Shown: one piece after another, positions 1 through 11,720 of the stretch
Layout: each line of letters begins with the position of its first letter
Numbering within the stretch: the first letter of the stretch is position 1
DNA from: Neoscytalidium dimidiatum
Taxonomy: Eukaryota; Ascomycota; Dothideomycetes; Botryosphaeriales; Botryosphaeriaceae
Assembly: GCA_037367355.1 (NCBI GenBank)
Contig: CM074695.1
Location: 2,170,001 to 2,234,000 of the forward strand
DNA: 64,000 nt
Reading direction: 5' to 3'
Translations under genes and position numbers: made by a program
Notes under the pieces: model-generated
What the model was told of the DNA's origin: nothing
Database searches by the model: none
What the model saw: the letters and a program-made list of their open reading frames with translations, nothing else

Positions 1-637
1 AGGCTACCTTGCTCAGCGGAGCGCACTGGGGGTTTGTTCGAGAACCAGGACCTCGAGGGAACGCGCGAGAGGTTGCTGTCGGTGTTGTTGTGGGATGCTT
101 GTTTTCGTTCGGCGTGATCTGCGCGGGCGGCGGACACACTGCGGGGCGCTCTGCTAACGGAGCGAGGACGGGTTGGAAAGCTCTAGACGCACAGCCGAAG
201 GCGCACAGGCGGGGGAAGCCTGAGGGAGCAGCAGGCGAGGCAGAAGAAGAAGACGAAGTGGAGCGCGACTTTGCTGCCTGATAGTCGGTCGGGTGGGCAG
301 GTTTTGCGAAATGTGGAAGCCTGGCGGGCGTGCACAGTCCGGGTGAGTGGGAGAGATGATGAGGGAGGTAGGTGAAGCACAAGGAAGGCCGATGATGCAG
401 CGCCGCCCTCTGGCTGGCCTGCCTGGAGGGCCCGCCGCCGCCGCCATGCATGGCACGTGCACTTCGAGCCTCAACCTGGACCAAGAAGATAGCGGGCAAG
501 GTCTCGCGCCCGCCAATACCGTCCCAACCACGGCCTGATCATTTGCTCCTCCTCACGCGACGCCCTTGCGCGCGCTGTCATCCCGTCGTCGCGACATGCG
601 AGCCGATGCTTCCTCCGTGCGCTGATCTATCGCCGTC
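1..637. other. no gene recognised; upstream of TEN1
   Basis: Short open frames occur on both strands, but none has a recognisable domain, signal peptide or spliceable continuation. The stretch is GC-rich and probably holds the TEN1 promoter and leader. Confidence 0.5.
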
Positions 638-1130
638 ATGTATGGGCCGCAGCCCAGCCGGTTGGTCTTCCTCTCGGATCTCAAGCGCATGAGTGTCGGC
701 TCCAAGGCGCGTTTCTTAGGCTGGTAAGCTGTTCTGCGACCTCGCGATTTCATCAAAACGGTGCGACAGCCACTGATAGACGCTGCACAGCGTTGATGAT
801 TATGACGTTTCCACTGGGACTCTTGCGCTCAAGCACGCCTACCCCGCCAAGTCCTCCGTTGTCGCTCATGTCAACATTGACCACGTCCTCGAGTCCGTGA
901 AGAGCACCGATCTGGAGGTAGGAGCTTGGCTGAATGTTATCGCTTATGTCTCTGAGCCGCCGGAAAGCTCCAAGAGAAGAGCGAAGAAAGATCGCACGCA
1001 GAAGGCGGCTGATATTGTCTATGCGCAAGCCATCGTGCTCTGGTCTGCTGGAGATATCAAGCTGGATGCTTATGAGAGGGCTGTGGAGGCTCGAAAGTCT
1101 GCTGATGCCATATTCAGTCCTCAGAGATGA
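638..1130 (+). CDS. TEN1: Ten1-like CST complex subunit
   Basis: Probable telomere-capping protein Ten1, the small OB-fold subunit of the Cdc13/Ctc1-Stn1-Ten1 complex that protects chromosome ends and helps fill in the C-strand. Two exons, 638-723 and 791-1130, join across a 67-nt intron (GTAAGC donor, CACAG acceptor) to give 141 residues, a normal length for the family. Seen in the sequence: an N-terminal strand ending in FLGC, then VDDYDVSTGTLALKH, then VAHVNIDHVLES and LEVGAWLNVIAYV, which is the characteristic order of fungal Ten1 proteins. The start codon lies just before PQPSRLVFLSDL, which fits the family's N-terminus. It is convergent with TOM70. Identification is from motif memory; the phase-perfect splice supports a real gene. 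Confidence 0.82.
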
Positions 1131-1992
1131 GTGTTCCATCTGGACTTTGAGGATGGGGACTGCCAAAGCAGACACTCAACTATTCTCCGTCCATCATGGA
1201 TCTGAGGTGGTGTGGATTGTTAGAAGGCACCGCATACGTCTCCGCTGGTGCTCGAGTTCTCAAAGACAGCAGTGGCTAAATAGCAGTGGACCTTCATATA
1301 CCCCTGGAATTATGCCCAGCTAAGATGAACTCTGCGGCTGGTGATTTACAAATCGCTAGGCGGGCGAAGCTACCAGCACCCAGTATGCGGTATTGGTTAA
1401 AGTGGATTCTGGCATTACCGGCGTTCCATAGTGACCCAGCTAGGCGGTCTCCTCCCATGTACGTCCTCCGGAAACTACGCACAAAGTGTGTTAAATCTCC
1501 TGTTTGCTCCCTACCTATGCCTAATTATGCATTGTACATGGGCTAGCCAGCCATCCAAAACCAAGTAGCCCAAGAAAGCACCTGAAAAATCCCACCTTTT
1601 CCTATGCCGCCCGTACATCCATAAACTTCAACGCACATACACTCATGACGGCAAAAAAGACGGGATATCAGGCCTCAAATCCTTCTAAAGGAGCAATTCA
1701 AAAGACTGAACAGGTTTGCTCCTCGTGACAATGATGGTGGAACATTTTCGTCCACCGAATAGCAACGCTCCTACCCGTCTGTCCTTGTAATCCGTTGAGA
1801 AGACACCTCACGCACAAACACACAGACCGCTTGAAGAGCGAAGAGAGAAAGTGTGGGATGGTAAGTACAAGAGAGAAGAGGTCTGCATCAGACGCGACGC
1901 AGAGGCTGTCGAGGAGATTTTCGAAGCAAAAACGGGGAGAGGATCAGGAAATTACAGATGTGATTACATTCTTCCTCGTGGGAGAGTGCAGT
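1131..1992. other. intergenic, convergent 3' ends
   Basis: Separates the 3' ends of TEN1 and TOM70. I see no coding pattern, RNA gene or repeat; it should hold both 3' UTRs. Confidence 0.5.
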
Positions 1993-4121
1993 TTAGCGGG
2001 CCATGGCAGGCATTCCGGCGCCCATGCCTTGCAAACGGCTAGCGAGCTGAGGGTACTTCTCCTGGACCTCAAGCTGCGTCCTCGTCGCCTCCGCGTAAGA
2101 CAGTGCGTTTACAATTTCGCCTTCAGTTCTTGACAGCTCCGCGGCGCGCTCGAAGTACTTAAGAGCCTCGGGAACTTTGCCCTGTTGGAGGAGAAGCTGA
2201 GCCATAGTGGCGACGGCGATATCGCACTCGGGATCGACTAAATCATTGGTCAGCAAAGAAGCCAAGCCAGGAATCTTGGAGGGAAGCTTACTGATCAAGG
2301 CCTTCTTGCAAAGTTCCTCAGCTTCCGAGAAGTCCTGCTTCCATTGGAACAGCGCCAGAGCCTTGTTGATCAAGGGCAAGACGTTCATGCCTAGCGGCTT
2401 TGTTGCCTTCTCCATCTCCACCGCGGCGTCGAATTTTTCGATAGCCTCCTGGAATTTCTGCTGGTCGAGCAGCAGCTCACCATAGTAGTTGTACACGTCC
2501 GGAACCTTGTCAAAATTCTTCATGCAACGACGGAAGGTGGCCATAGAGGAGGCAATGCTTCCCATCTTGTATTGCGTAACGCCGAGCTGGATGTGCGAGA
2601 AGATGAAATCTTTATCCAGATCAATGGATTTTTGGTAGTCCTTAGCCGCTTCCGCAAATTCGGAGAGGATGAAGTGCAGTTGAGCGCGGTGGTAGTAAAT
2701 GTCCGGGTCATCGGCGTTCTGTTCCATGGCTTGCTCAAAGTCCCTGGAGGCGGCATCTCTCTCGCCTGCAACTGGTTACAAACTGCCTGTTGCACAAAAC
2801 TTCGGTTGCTTACCTTGTTCTAGGTGCATGCTTGCCCGCTTGATAAAGCTCTGGGTCAGGGAGGGGTCGAGCTCAACACTCTTGGTCAAATCGGCCAAAG
2901 CATCCTGGTTGTCACCCTTGAGATACTTGAATGTACCCCGCATGTTGTATGCAAAAGCCTCATGCTCACCGAGGTCTCCAAGCTCTAGGGCCCTGTCGAA
3001 AGCCTGAGCAGCTTCCGCATATCCATCCGCGGTCTTGAGGTTGAGAGCGATCAAACCCTTGCGCAGCTGGCCCTTGCCGGTCTCTTCATCCAAGTCAGCC
3101 TCAGGCTCCAGGCCGGCTGGCGGGGGCTTGGGTCTGAAGCTCTGGAGGTAGTTGGATACGAAAGTAGGACTAGGAAGCTTCTTCTCTTTCTTAGCGAGGA
3201 TGGCCCTGCCCTTGGCCTCAGCGACCTTCTTCAGAAGGCGCTCAACGCTCTGGGCGCTCATCTCGTTGCGGAAACCATCGATGATGCAACTAGCAGTGTA
3301 GTCCAGAAGAGCCTCACTGAAGCGACCGACTTGCTCGTAAGCATTGGCGCGCCTGTTCAGAGCCTTTACGTATTCATTGTCCAGGTTGATAGCGGCGGTG
3401 GTATCCTCAATGACTTTGTCCCAGTTTGACATGGCATTCCAGCAGGCGGCGCGGTTCGAGTAGAAGACTGGGTCTTGCTTGCAGAGAATTGCCTTGGTGT
3501 ACAGATCAATGGCGCGATTGTAGTCTTTTGAGCCGTAGGCCTTGTTACCAGCGGCCTTGAGCTTGGCGGCGAAGTCTCTACGTTCCTGTACTGTTGTCAG
3601 ATATTTTGCATTTTTGAATTGCACAAACTCAAGGGCATGTATTATTTCACTCACATCAGGAGTCAGGCTTGCAGCAATGGCTTCGTCGACAACTGGGAGC
3701 TCCTCCTCGCTCTCCTCGGAGACGGAAGGCTTCTTTGAAGCTGCTGACGCAATTAGCGATTACAGCTCCAGAACGGCGCGGCGCACGTCAATTGGCGCAT
3801 ACCTGCAGCTTCTGCTTCTTTCGCAGCAGCCTCGTCAGCGGCCTGCTTTGCTCTTTTCCGCTCCTTTTGCTTCCTGTTCTTCTTGGCCTTGGCCGACTCG
3901 GTTTTCTTCTGGGACGAGTCGCCGGAGAAGTAGTAGACAGCGCCGGCACCGGTGACCAAGACGGTCACACCGGCAATGGTGTATACAACAGCCTTGTGCT
4001 CAGCGGCCCAGGAGGATATCCGATCCCATAGCGAGGCTGAACCCGGGCCGGAGGCCAGTTGAGAATCGAGTGTGATAGGTTGCGCCGGGCGCGGGATGGG
4101 AAGCTCTGGATTGCTGGACAT
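1993..4121 (-). CDS. TOM70: mitochondrial import receptor Tom70
   Basis: Outer-membrane receptor that takes Hsp70/Hsp90-bound preproteins, such as carriers, to the TOM pore. Exons on the minus strand are 4121-3803, 3743-3655, 3585-2814 and 2765-1993; all phases close, giving 650 residues. Seen: one N-terminal membrane span at about residues 44-65 ([15 protein letters not shown]), a strongly basic linker rich in [11 protein letters not shown], an acidic stretch, then tetratricopeptide repeats from about residue 137 to the end. The first repeats ([28 protein letters not shown]) form the chaperone clamp; the C-terminal repeats form the preprotein-binding part. The second intron starts GTGAGT and reads through in frame, so a naive open frame adds false residues between TPD and ERRDF. 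It is divergent from the aminodeoxychorismate lyase gene. Family assignment is firm. Confidence 0.93.
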
Positions 4122-4705
4122 GGCGAACTGTGGCGGCGCAGCGGAGAAGCAGTCGCAGCGGAGAGGGCAGCTCGCGGGAACGCGGCCAGGCGGCGGATGC
4201 TGGGGGTGGACGGAGAAGATTTGTGTGGATGGAGGGTGACGCGACCGAGTCGAGATTGGAGCACTTTTCCTTGGAGCTTGAACCAGCCGGATCTTCGCTC
4301 AAGCCGTCATCGTGCCGCCTCCCGTCGAACCACCGCTCCCCCATTAACGCCGAAACACACAGCCAAGCACCACACCACCCTGCCTGCATCGGCCGACTTT
4401 CCCCTTCCCCCGCCAATACTGCGGTCGTTACCGCGGCCATTACCTCTTGCCGGCCCTCCCCCGACCTCGAATTTCCCCTCTCAGTATCGTGCACGTGACC
4501 CCGACCGCCCCTCCACTGCAAAGAGTCGTAACTGTCACTGTGCTATGTTCCAAACCGGCATTTCTATTGCCTTTCCTTATACGTGAGACCAGGAGCGACA
4601 CCATTCTCTTGCGTGTGCCTACTTCCAGCACGGTCTTTTCCGGACGTCCACATTACTCGTTAATTCACTCACTCAAGAACTTGCATCTTGAACAAACTCA
4701 TCATC
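4122..4705. promoter_or_regulatory. shared divergent promoter region
   Basis: These 584 bp lie between the divergent starts of TOM70 (minus) and the aminodeoxychorismate lyase (plus) and must hold both promoters. Pyrimidine-rich runs lie near the lyase start. No defined operator could be named. Confidence 0.5.
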
Positions 4706-5853
4706 ATGTCTACCTCTCCTACTTCATTCTCCCTGTTTACCTCGCTCCGCCATGATCAAGCTCTCCGTTCGTCCGAGGAGAACAGCTCCGAGATCGTGAG
4801 CTTTTCCCCCTCCAGTCCCTTCTACATGCTGCGCTATCACCGAGACCGCATGCTCGAAGCAGCCCAGCATTTTGAATGGAACGAGGTCGCGAAGAAGCTT
4901 GCCGACGGCAAAGCGCTGGAATCACTGCTGAGCCAAGAGGTAGAAGCATGGCAAAGCAAGAACGGAGATACAAAATCACCGCTGAAGGTATGCCCTACAA
5001 CGCAACACGCACATCCCAAGCATTCGCTCATCAATCCCAGATCCGCGTCCTCTTCAATCGCTCCGGCGCCATGCAAACCGACATCACCACCACACCCTCC
5101 ACCCCCCTCTCATCCCTCTACCCCTCCACCTTCACCCCCTCCCCTTACCCTCCTCCCTCTAACAAACCCTTTACGCCATCCCCTAAAACCGGCGGCGCCC
5201 TCGTCCTCGGCCCGGACGACTCCCTCCCCGCCGCCGCTCCCAAACCAACAGCCTGGATCCTCACCGTCGACACGGCCGCGACGCCCACCTCCCCGCACAC
5301 GCTGCTCAAGACCACGCACCGCGCGCACTACGACGCCGCCAAGGCGCGCTCGGTGCCGCGCGAGCCCGTCCCGGCCGGCCGGATGCACGAGGTGCTGCTG
5401 TGGAACAGCGTCGGCGAGATGACCGAGGGCAGCTTCACGAGCGCGTACTTCTACCGCGGCGGCCGGTGGGTGACGCCGCCGGTGGGCGTGCCGAACAACG
5501 TCGCTCCCACCACCACCGCCACCGACGACGACGATGACGGGGCAGAAAAGAAAAAAGAACGCGAAGTCGATGATGAAGGTATGCGTGATGGCGCGTCTCC
5601 CCGGTTTGCGGACGAGGGCGAGCTAAGGGAACCGTTTGCAGGTCGGTGGGGCCACAGCATGAGGAGTGTCAGGGCGGTGGCGGTGAGTGGCGGCCAGAGG
5701 GGCACGACGAGGAGGTGGGCGTTGAAGAAGGGGTTGTGTATGGAGGAGCCGGTGAGTCGGGAGACGGTGAGGATAGGCGAGGAGGTGTGGGTGAGTAATG
5801 GGGTTAGGGGGTTTGGGCTAGGGAGGGTGGTGGAGGCGAGGGCGGTTGAGTGA
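4706..5853 (+). CDS. aminodeoxychorismate lyase-like (class IV aminotransferase fold)
   Basis: Likely PLP enzyme releasing pyruvate from 4-amino-4-deoxychorismate to make p-aminobenzoate for folate (ABZ2/PabC type). Exon 1 is 4706-4987; a 53-nt intron ends at 5040; exon 2 starts at 5041. Seen: N-terminal FSLFTSLRHD, the FYMLRYHRDRMLEAA block, IRVLFNRSGAM after the splice, LLKTTHRAHYDAAKARS with the probable PLP lysine, HEVLLWNSVGEMTEGS, and C-terminal GQRGTTRRWALKKGLC plus EEVWVSNGVRGFG. The unspliced second part gives 364 residues; a further 63-nt candidate intron at 5579-5641 (GTATGC donor, TTTGCAG acceptor, multiple of three) would give 343. Between the two catalytic blocks is an acidic/lysine-rich stretch not typical of bacterial PabC. 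The start is the first true ATG of the frame. A branched-chain aminotransferase role is less likely. Confidence 0.82.
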
Positions 5854-6659
5854 GGAAAGGGGGTTGGGTGAGTGTGGTGGGTAGTGTGAGTGAACGCTTT
5901 CACGTGCGCAGGAAGCTGCATCAATGACGTGGGATGTTATGTTATCAATCTCGGGGAGAGCTTCGGATTTCCATAAGCGTAGATTCTTGCCAATGCTTGC
6001 ATTATCCGGTCACTCAGCGACCAGGTTCATCCTCTCCTACAGCCGGTTTTAGGTATCACTGTTTGGCCCTTTCTTCTTCCATTCCGCCCCTCCTGACAAG
6101 ACGTGCTATGCCAGTCCGATTGAAATCTTCCTGCAGAGCGATGTCTCCTTTCGGTGGTGATCTCCAGTATACCCTTCTGCTGACGCATAGCGATGGCATT
6201 GTAGCTTGCTGATAAAGAGCAATGGATGTGCTTTCATAGCAGATTCATCAGAACGATCTATCATTAAGTTGAAGACCGGTCAACTGATGGTCCACTCAAA
6301 ATCCTTGTTCTCGTTCCCTACGGCCAAAGGGTCAGTGGCTCTTACTTCGAGAAGATTTGAGCTTGAAATATCAATTGCCACGCATTGTCTCGGAGACCCA
6401 GAAAGCTTACGCTTTTAATAATCCTTGGCTAAGTATGTGCTGATATAATGTCCTTGGAGTAGATTACTATCGTTGTGCACAGAAACGAGGATCAAGCATT
6501 GGAAGCAATGTGTGTCATGAACATCGTGAATTTGCTCTCTATCGCATGTGATCCCATGTACCAACTTAGCCCCAGCTCTTTGCCCAGCGGAACCCAACGC
6601 TATGCCATTCAGAAAAGAGAAACAGTTTTGTTACAGACATCCGGGTATTAGTCGTCATT
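5854..6659. other. intergenic, convergent 3' ends
   Basis: Lies between the 3' ends of the lyase and the alcohol dehydrogenase. No gene-like frame or RNA structure was recognised. Confidence 0.5.
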
Positions 6660-7730
6660 TCAGAGCTTCTCGGCCGGAACGAGGACGCCACGGTACCTCA
6701 TCTTGCCCTCGTTGAGAACCTTCATGGCATCCTCCACACCCTGAGCAGTCATGGGGAACTTGTTGATGAGCGGCTTGATCTGGTGGCGGGCGGCGTACTC
6801 GAGCATGCGGATGTGGGTGGCGCGGTTGGCGACAATGGAGCCCTGGATGCGGAGACCAGCTTGGAGGAAGGGCATGTAGGGGACGACAAGGTCGCCGGAC
6901 TCGACGGAGAGAGGGAAGATGATGGCGCCGGGAGCGAGGAGAGACATGTAGAGGGACCAGTCTGAGGGCGCAAATTAGCAATCAATATTCGTGGATGTCC
7001 TTGTTTATGGGGCTTCTATTTTACCGATATGAGCGCTTGTGGTAACAAGCAGAGCATCAAGAGGAGCGCCGATGTCCAATGCAGTCTTGCCCTTGGTGGC
7101 GTAGAACTCGTTCGCGCCGAGCTTCAGGGCCTCATCCTTCTTGGAGTCAGTGCCGGAGAAGACGACGGTGTCGCAACCGCGCTTGGCGGAGAACTGAATT
7201 GCGAGGTGACCAAGACCTCCGATGCCGATGATACCAACACGAGCGGAAGGCTGGATATTGTAGTCGTCGAAGCAAGTATAGACTGTAGCACCACCGCACT
7301 GGAGAGGAGCGGCTTCCTCGTCGGTGAGACCATCAGGGATCTTGAAGAGGAAGGCCTCCCTCCACACGGCACCGGTAGCGAAAGAGCCCTGGTCTAGATC
7401 GGCATACCCATACATGGCTCTCTCCGGGCAGTAGACGTCCTGGCCGGTCAAGCACTGCTTGCAGTGACCGCACTCGTCGTGCTGGTAGCCCCAGCCAACG
7501 CGGTCGCCAACCTTCAGGATCTTGACCTTAGGGCCGACCTGCTCGACGACGCCAATACCCTCGTGGCCGAGGGCCATGTCAACGTTGCGGTAGTGGAGGT
7601 CAGTGCCGCAGAGACCGGAAGCGGTGACCTTGATATATACCTGGTCATCGACGAGGTCGGGACGGGTGGTCTGGGCCTCGACGATGGCGCCAGAGGAAGT
7701 GCCCTTGTAGACGGTGAAAGTGTGAGGCAT
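6660..7730 (-). CDS. zinc-dependent medium-chain alcohol dehydrogenase
   Basis: Cytosolic NAD(P)-dependent alcohol/aldehyde oxidoreductase of the GroES-like MDR superfamily, nearest in style to NADP-dependent Adh6/Adh-C enzymes. Exons 7730-7025 and 6961-6660 join across a 63-nt intron for 335 residues. Seen: catalytic zinc ligands C41 (in GLCGTDLH), H56-E57 (GHEGIG) and C145 (PLQCGGATVY); four structural-zinc cysteines C87, C90, C93 and C101 (ECGHCKQC...YC); and a Rossmann glycine motif GIGGLGH from about residue 169. No signal peptide. The ATG at 7730 precedes MPHTFTVYKG, the usual beginning; an extension upstream would need a non-ATG start. The exact substrate cannot be told; cinnamyl or medium-chain aldehydes are possible. 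Confidence 0.9.
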
Positions 7731-8562
7731 TGCGAAAGTTTGGAGGTCTGGGGGTATCAAAAAGGCTGTAATGGACAGAAAACTTTTGAGAATATCTCTG
7801 GAGTAGATTGGAAGCTCAATGGGGAGGGACTGGCTTGGTTAAGTAGCAGTTCCAGGTTGGGGATGGCGGGAGTAGATGGAAGATAGAAGATTAGTATCGT
7901 AGAGGTCGGGAGCTATGACAAACCGTCAAAATGTTCCCTTGTCAGCGCCATGACGTTGGCCAGGGCCGTAGATACTACAAGATCCCAGATGCGAGCGGAT
8001 GAAAGAGGTATCGCCAACGACGCTCAGTAAAGCTTGGTGCAATTTGGGCCAATCACGGGCTTGCATTCTTGCTCTCGGCCGGCGATAGAGAGTAGAGGCG
8101 TGTGGCAGCCACATCCGGCCGCCAACGGACTTGCATCGAGCTCTTTACCGCCGGAGAAGCCAGCCGTGCAGGGAAAGATGTACGGATTGCGAGCACAATG
8201 ACAAATGAGCTATCGGGCCTGCTCATCGGGTTTGCGCCGATAAAGGCTAAGAGGTGGCAGATGCGCAGCGGGCGCGGTGCTCCCGGCGCTGGGACTTGCG
8301 CGCTCTTTTTCGCACGCAGCCAGAGCTTTGGGACAGAGTGGACCAATTCTGCGACACGAAAGCGAGGAGGAAAGGCCGCGATGCCGGCACTCGGACACAA
8401 TAGGGGGCTCATTTACGTCGGATGCAGGGCTTGAGACTGCCGATTCTTCGGCAAGTGGGTGTGTGGTGGGAGAAGTCTGGCGGGATCTCGGGCTCGGAGA
8501 TTCCTAGGTGCTGCTATCGATGCTGCAGGAGACAAGCCCGTTATACCTAGATGCGGGTGCTG

Positions 8563-8601
8563 GGGTTGCGGTCGCGGTTGCGGTTGCGATTGCGACTGCG
8601 C
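8563..8601. repeat. imperfect GGTTGC hexamer repeat
   Basis: About six imperfect copies of a GGTTGC-like unit (variants GGTCGC, GATTGC, GACTGC) stand in tandem in noncoding sequence. Confidence 0.75.
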
Positions 8602-9571
8602 GATACGAAAAGGGGGGCTCCATGCTCCAGTCGGCTTCTGGAATGCAGCAGCGTGTTGCTGACGGCAGCGTCCGGGCAAGGCCACGTACAAAATGTCTGT
8701 TCACTAATAAATTTGCTTCCGGAGCAGAGACGGAGATTGCAGCGCGCTTTCGTGCGTGTACCAGCTTTCGCCACACTTTTGGGCCCGAGAAGCAACGCCT
8801 TTCCCCGGCCAACGGTGACATCAGTCTGAAAATGTTTGATGCACTGAAGAAGGTGAAAAATCTGCACGCCTTGTGGCTGTTGCCGGGCCAGATCTCTAGA
8901 TCGACGTCAGTGTGTCTAAAATTTTCTTTTCCGCGGCTCGGCACCATCCGAGCCTCGTCTCTCCCGGCTGATCCTCAGCCTCGGCCGGCACCAACCGCGC
9001 TTATTGCCCACCTTACTACCCAGCAATTCTCAGCTTGTTCGAGGTAACACCTTTTTTTTCTGGAAGTCATTGCGAAGACCTTGTATTATCATTAACGAAG
9101 CATACATTTCATTCCTGACGCAGCCATCCTTGTAACGCTGAGTGTCTCCAAGAACGGCCCAGTTGTTCTTCAAACAACCCTGCCTGAAATCTCATACAGA
9201 GTGGAGACCATCCAGAGCGGTTACCACAACAAGACACCGCGTACAAATTCGTGAGCGGGTCCGCCTCCCTCTTGATGCCGCAGACGTGACCGACGGGAGC
9301 ATACAATGGGAGTACTAGCATATACAGAAGTGTGGGACCTTGCCGTTCTCGAGGTTATGTATACTGTAACTCCCATCTCAAACGGACGAGCGGGAAGATC
9401 CACAAGAGTTCACGTGCACAAAATGAACGAATGCACGTAAATGGTCGTGGCAACCACTTGTATTAGCCGCTCAAAGGCGACTCCCATGTGTAAATGCTAT
9501 TCGAATGACAAAATGCTAGAGTTCACTAGCGCCCTCACCGGGGGTTTGGGTATATCCGCCGCTGGTTGTAC

Positions 9572-9589
9572 GATGATGATGATGATGAT
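9572..9589. repeat. (GAT)6 microsatellite
   Basis: Six perfect GAT triplets, about 440 bp beyond the stop of the Par32-like gene, in no convincing coding frame. Confidence 0.9.
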
Positions 9590-10032
9590 GCAAAAGTAGA
9601 AGAAAATGTCGTGGCCCTCTCCACGAGGAATTCCCTCAAAAAACTCCTCGCCGGGTATATGTGATGGTAACCGAATCCCACCCAGTTAACAAAAATCGCT
9701 CACAATAACTTTTTTTTGGTTTCCCTTTCCACTTGTTACGCCCCAAGTCCAAGTCAACTTTGATCCCCTAAGATGGTAATAAAACATTTTCTTCGAGATG
9801 GCTTGCCTCAGTCCGTGGGTTGGACGGGGGATGCAAGTTATGTTGAAGAATGCCGTATGAAAGTAATCCGAAGGCGCCGCCGATGCTTTCTTCATGGTGC
9901 GGGAATCAGGACCAGCCCGCTGGCGCCCATGACGGGGAAGAGTTGTTGAATCGGGAAAAAACCGAGCCGAATAAGATGTAGAACGAACAGAAGCAACGAC
10001 GACGCGCACCGAAGGATTTCCGGACGGTGTAT

Positions 10033-10527
10033 TTACCGGGCGGAAAGAGTGCGGTTCAGCCAGTTACGGGCGCCATCGTACGAGCGGCGTGCCTTATGAG
10101 GTGCTGACTTGACGCTGTCAATGCTGTCGTTGGAGAAGGTCGAGCTGGCAGATCCCTTGCGGTTCGCCTGCGGCTTGGTCTCATCGATGAAGTTGCCAGA
10201 ACCGCCACGGCCGACGTGGTAGATGGGCGACGCGGCTTCCTGCAGACGCTGCTGCTGTCGGAGCTCCTCATCGAAGCTGAAGATGGCGCGCTCGCGGTGA
10301 ACATTGCCGGCACCACCCCGTCCGGTGAGGAATTGGCCACTGGTAGGAGGCGAGGGAAGCTTGATGCGCGAGGCGGGGCCGGTGGCAGAGGGGCCGGGAG
10401 TCACCTCCTTGCTGCTGACGCGGGTCACGTTGCCTGCGCCGCCGCGTCCCCAGTGGAAGGCGGTGTACTGGTTGGAGGGCACCGAGGGGTGCGGCTCGGT
10501 AATGCTGAAGTTGCGGCTGGAGGTCAT
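10033..10527 (-). CDS. Par32-like GRGGAGN-repeat protein (DUF3602)
   Basis: Small, probably unstructured protein of the DUF3602 group. The yeast member Par32 is phosphorylated under rapamycin and links TORC1/Npr1 to ammonium transporter activity; that role is known for the yeast protein and only inferred here. A single exon codes for 164 residues. Seen: three copies of the signature G-R-G-G-[AS]-G-N at about residues 27-33, 69-75 and 106-112, separated by Ser/Pro-rich linkers with many possible phosphorylation sites (SPPTS, SASSTFSNDS). No membrane span or signal peptide. The start is the first ATG of the frame and is followed by SSRNFSITEP. The family is certain from the repeats; the function is not. 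Confidence 0.88.
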   Translation of the reverse strand: MTSSRNFSITEPHPSVPSNQYTAFHWGRGGAGNVTRVSSKEVTPGPSATGPASRIKLPSPPTSGQFLTGRGGAGNVHRERAIFSFDEELRQQQRLQEAASPIYHVGRGGSGNFIDETKPQANRKGSASSTFSNDSIDSVKSAPHKARRSYDGARNWLNRTLSAR

Positions 10528-10832
10528 GGTTGCGACGTGTTGGTGGTGTTGTGAATTGGTAACAGGGTGGTATGCTGTGGTGTAGTGTGGTGTGGTCGCT
10601 GGCGTCCAAAAGAGGAAATAGCAGAGAACACGGGAAGCGCAGATCCGAAGACTGGGTCAGGAACGCTCAGAGAAGTGCAGGCGGGGGGATGGCAGCGCTG
10701 GATGCTGGAGGCAAGGCAAAGTCCTGACGGACGGCTGGGGCGTCTTATACGGCGGCGGCCCCTTAACCCCCGAAAAGTTTGCAAGAATGGCGAAAAATCA
10801 GGTCACGATGCCATGCGTCACAGCTCTGCAGC

Positions 10833-10870
10833 GCTTTGCAGCTTGGGGAACGAGCTTTGCAGCTTGGGGA
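10833..10870. repeat. 21-bp-spaced direct repeat
   Basis: The 17-mer GCTTTGCAGCTTGGGGA occurs at 10833-10849 and again at 10854-10870, a recent-looking local duplication upstream of the Par32-like gene. Confidence 0.9.
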
Positions 10871-11687
10871 AGCACTCACAAAACGTGGGTTCGTCACGGG
10901 GCCGGACGGGCACCCTTGGCGGGCGTCAAAATAGCACGCGCTTTCCAGTTAGTGGCATGGGCGCCTGGAGCAATTTTTGCAGGCCTCGCCCGGCGGATCG
11001 CACGCGTTGTCGCGGCTGCGCTTCGGAGCCCGGTCCCGTGCCTGAAAATCTGGCTGCTAGAATTTTCGTTATGTAACCTCCAAGCCGCCCTGTGGCGCGT
11101 GTGCCAGAGCCGCAGCGCTGACTGGATGCCGCCGCAATGATGCGACCGCCTGACAGCGATGCGCTGCCCGTGCTAGCAGTAAGTATGGGGTAATGGCGCC
11201 GTAACAGAAATCCCCCCGTGAATCGCGAGATCGCATCCCGCCCGCAACCACTGCGCCGGCCTGGCCCAGACTGCTGCGCTGAGGCCTCCTTGCGTGTGCC
11301 TCGCGCAAGATGGCAACATGCATCCGCAGTCACGTCGTCAGCGTTGTGCTGGATGAAACCACGCCCGCCGACGAAGGCGTGCCCGCTGTGACCGCCCATG
11401 ACGCCGTCACCGTTGCTAGGCACACCGCGCGCGCCGCTCCGCACCACGCTCACCCTGTTGGCACGCTGGGGACCCGCAGGCCCGCCTTGCATGCGGACGA
11501 TCCGGAGGTGGAGGCGGAAGAGCGCGCCGCACCCAGGGACACGCCTCAGCTGGTGCTCTTCCGACGCAGTCACCGTCTGTGCCTTCTAGCAGCTACCATC
11601 GTGTCGTCAAGCTGCACAGTCACGGGGCGCGCGGGAGCGGCTGAAAGAGAATTTGCTGCCAGTTCTCGGCAATACGCTACCTACGTA

Positions 11688-11720
11688 GTCCCTACGGCGT
11701 CCCTACGGCGTCCCTACTGC
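11688..11720. repeat. 11-bp tandem repeat, three copies
   Basis: GTCCCTACGGC is repeated three times head to tail; the third copy has CTGC at its end instead of CGGC. Noncoding. Confidence 0.9.

Larger units (their letters stand above)
7731..10032. other. 2.3-kb region without recognised gene
   Basis: Upstream of the alcohol dehydrogenase and downstream of the Par32-like gene. Overlapping open frames near 8.0-9.05 kb lack domains and look like chance frames in GC-rich DNA. Two simple repeats lie inside and are listed separately. Confidence 0.5.

Noticed and set aside
8504..9047. Open frames of 147-179 codons on both strands
   Set aside because: They overlap one another, include a hexamer repeat, and show no domain, splice continuation or signal peptide.
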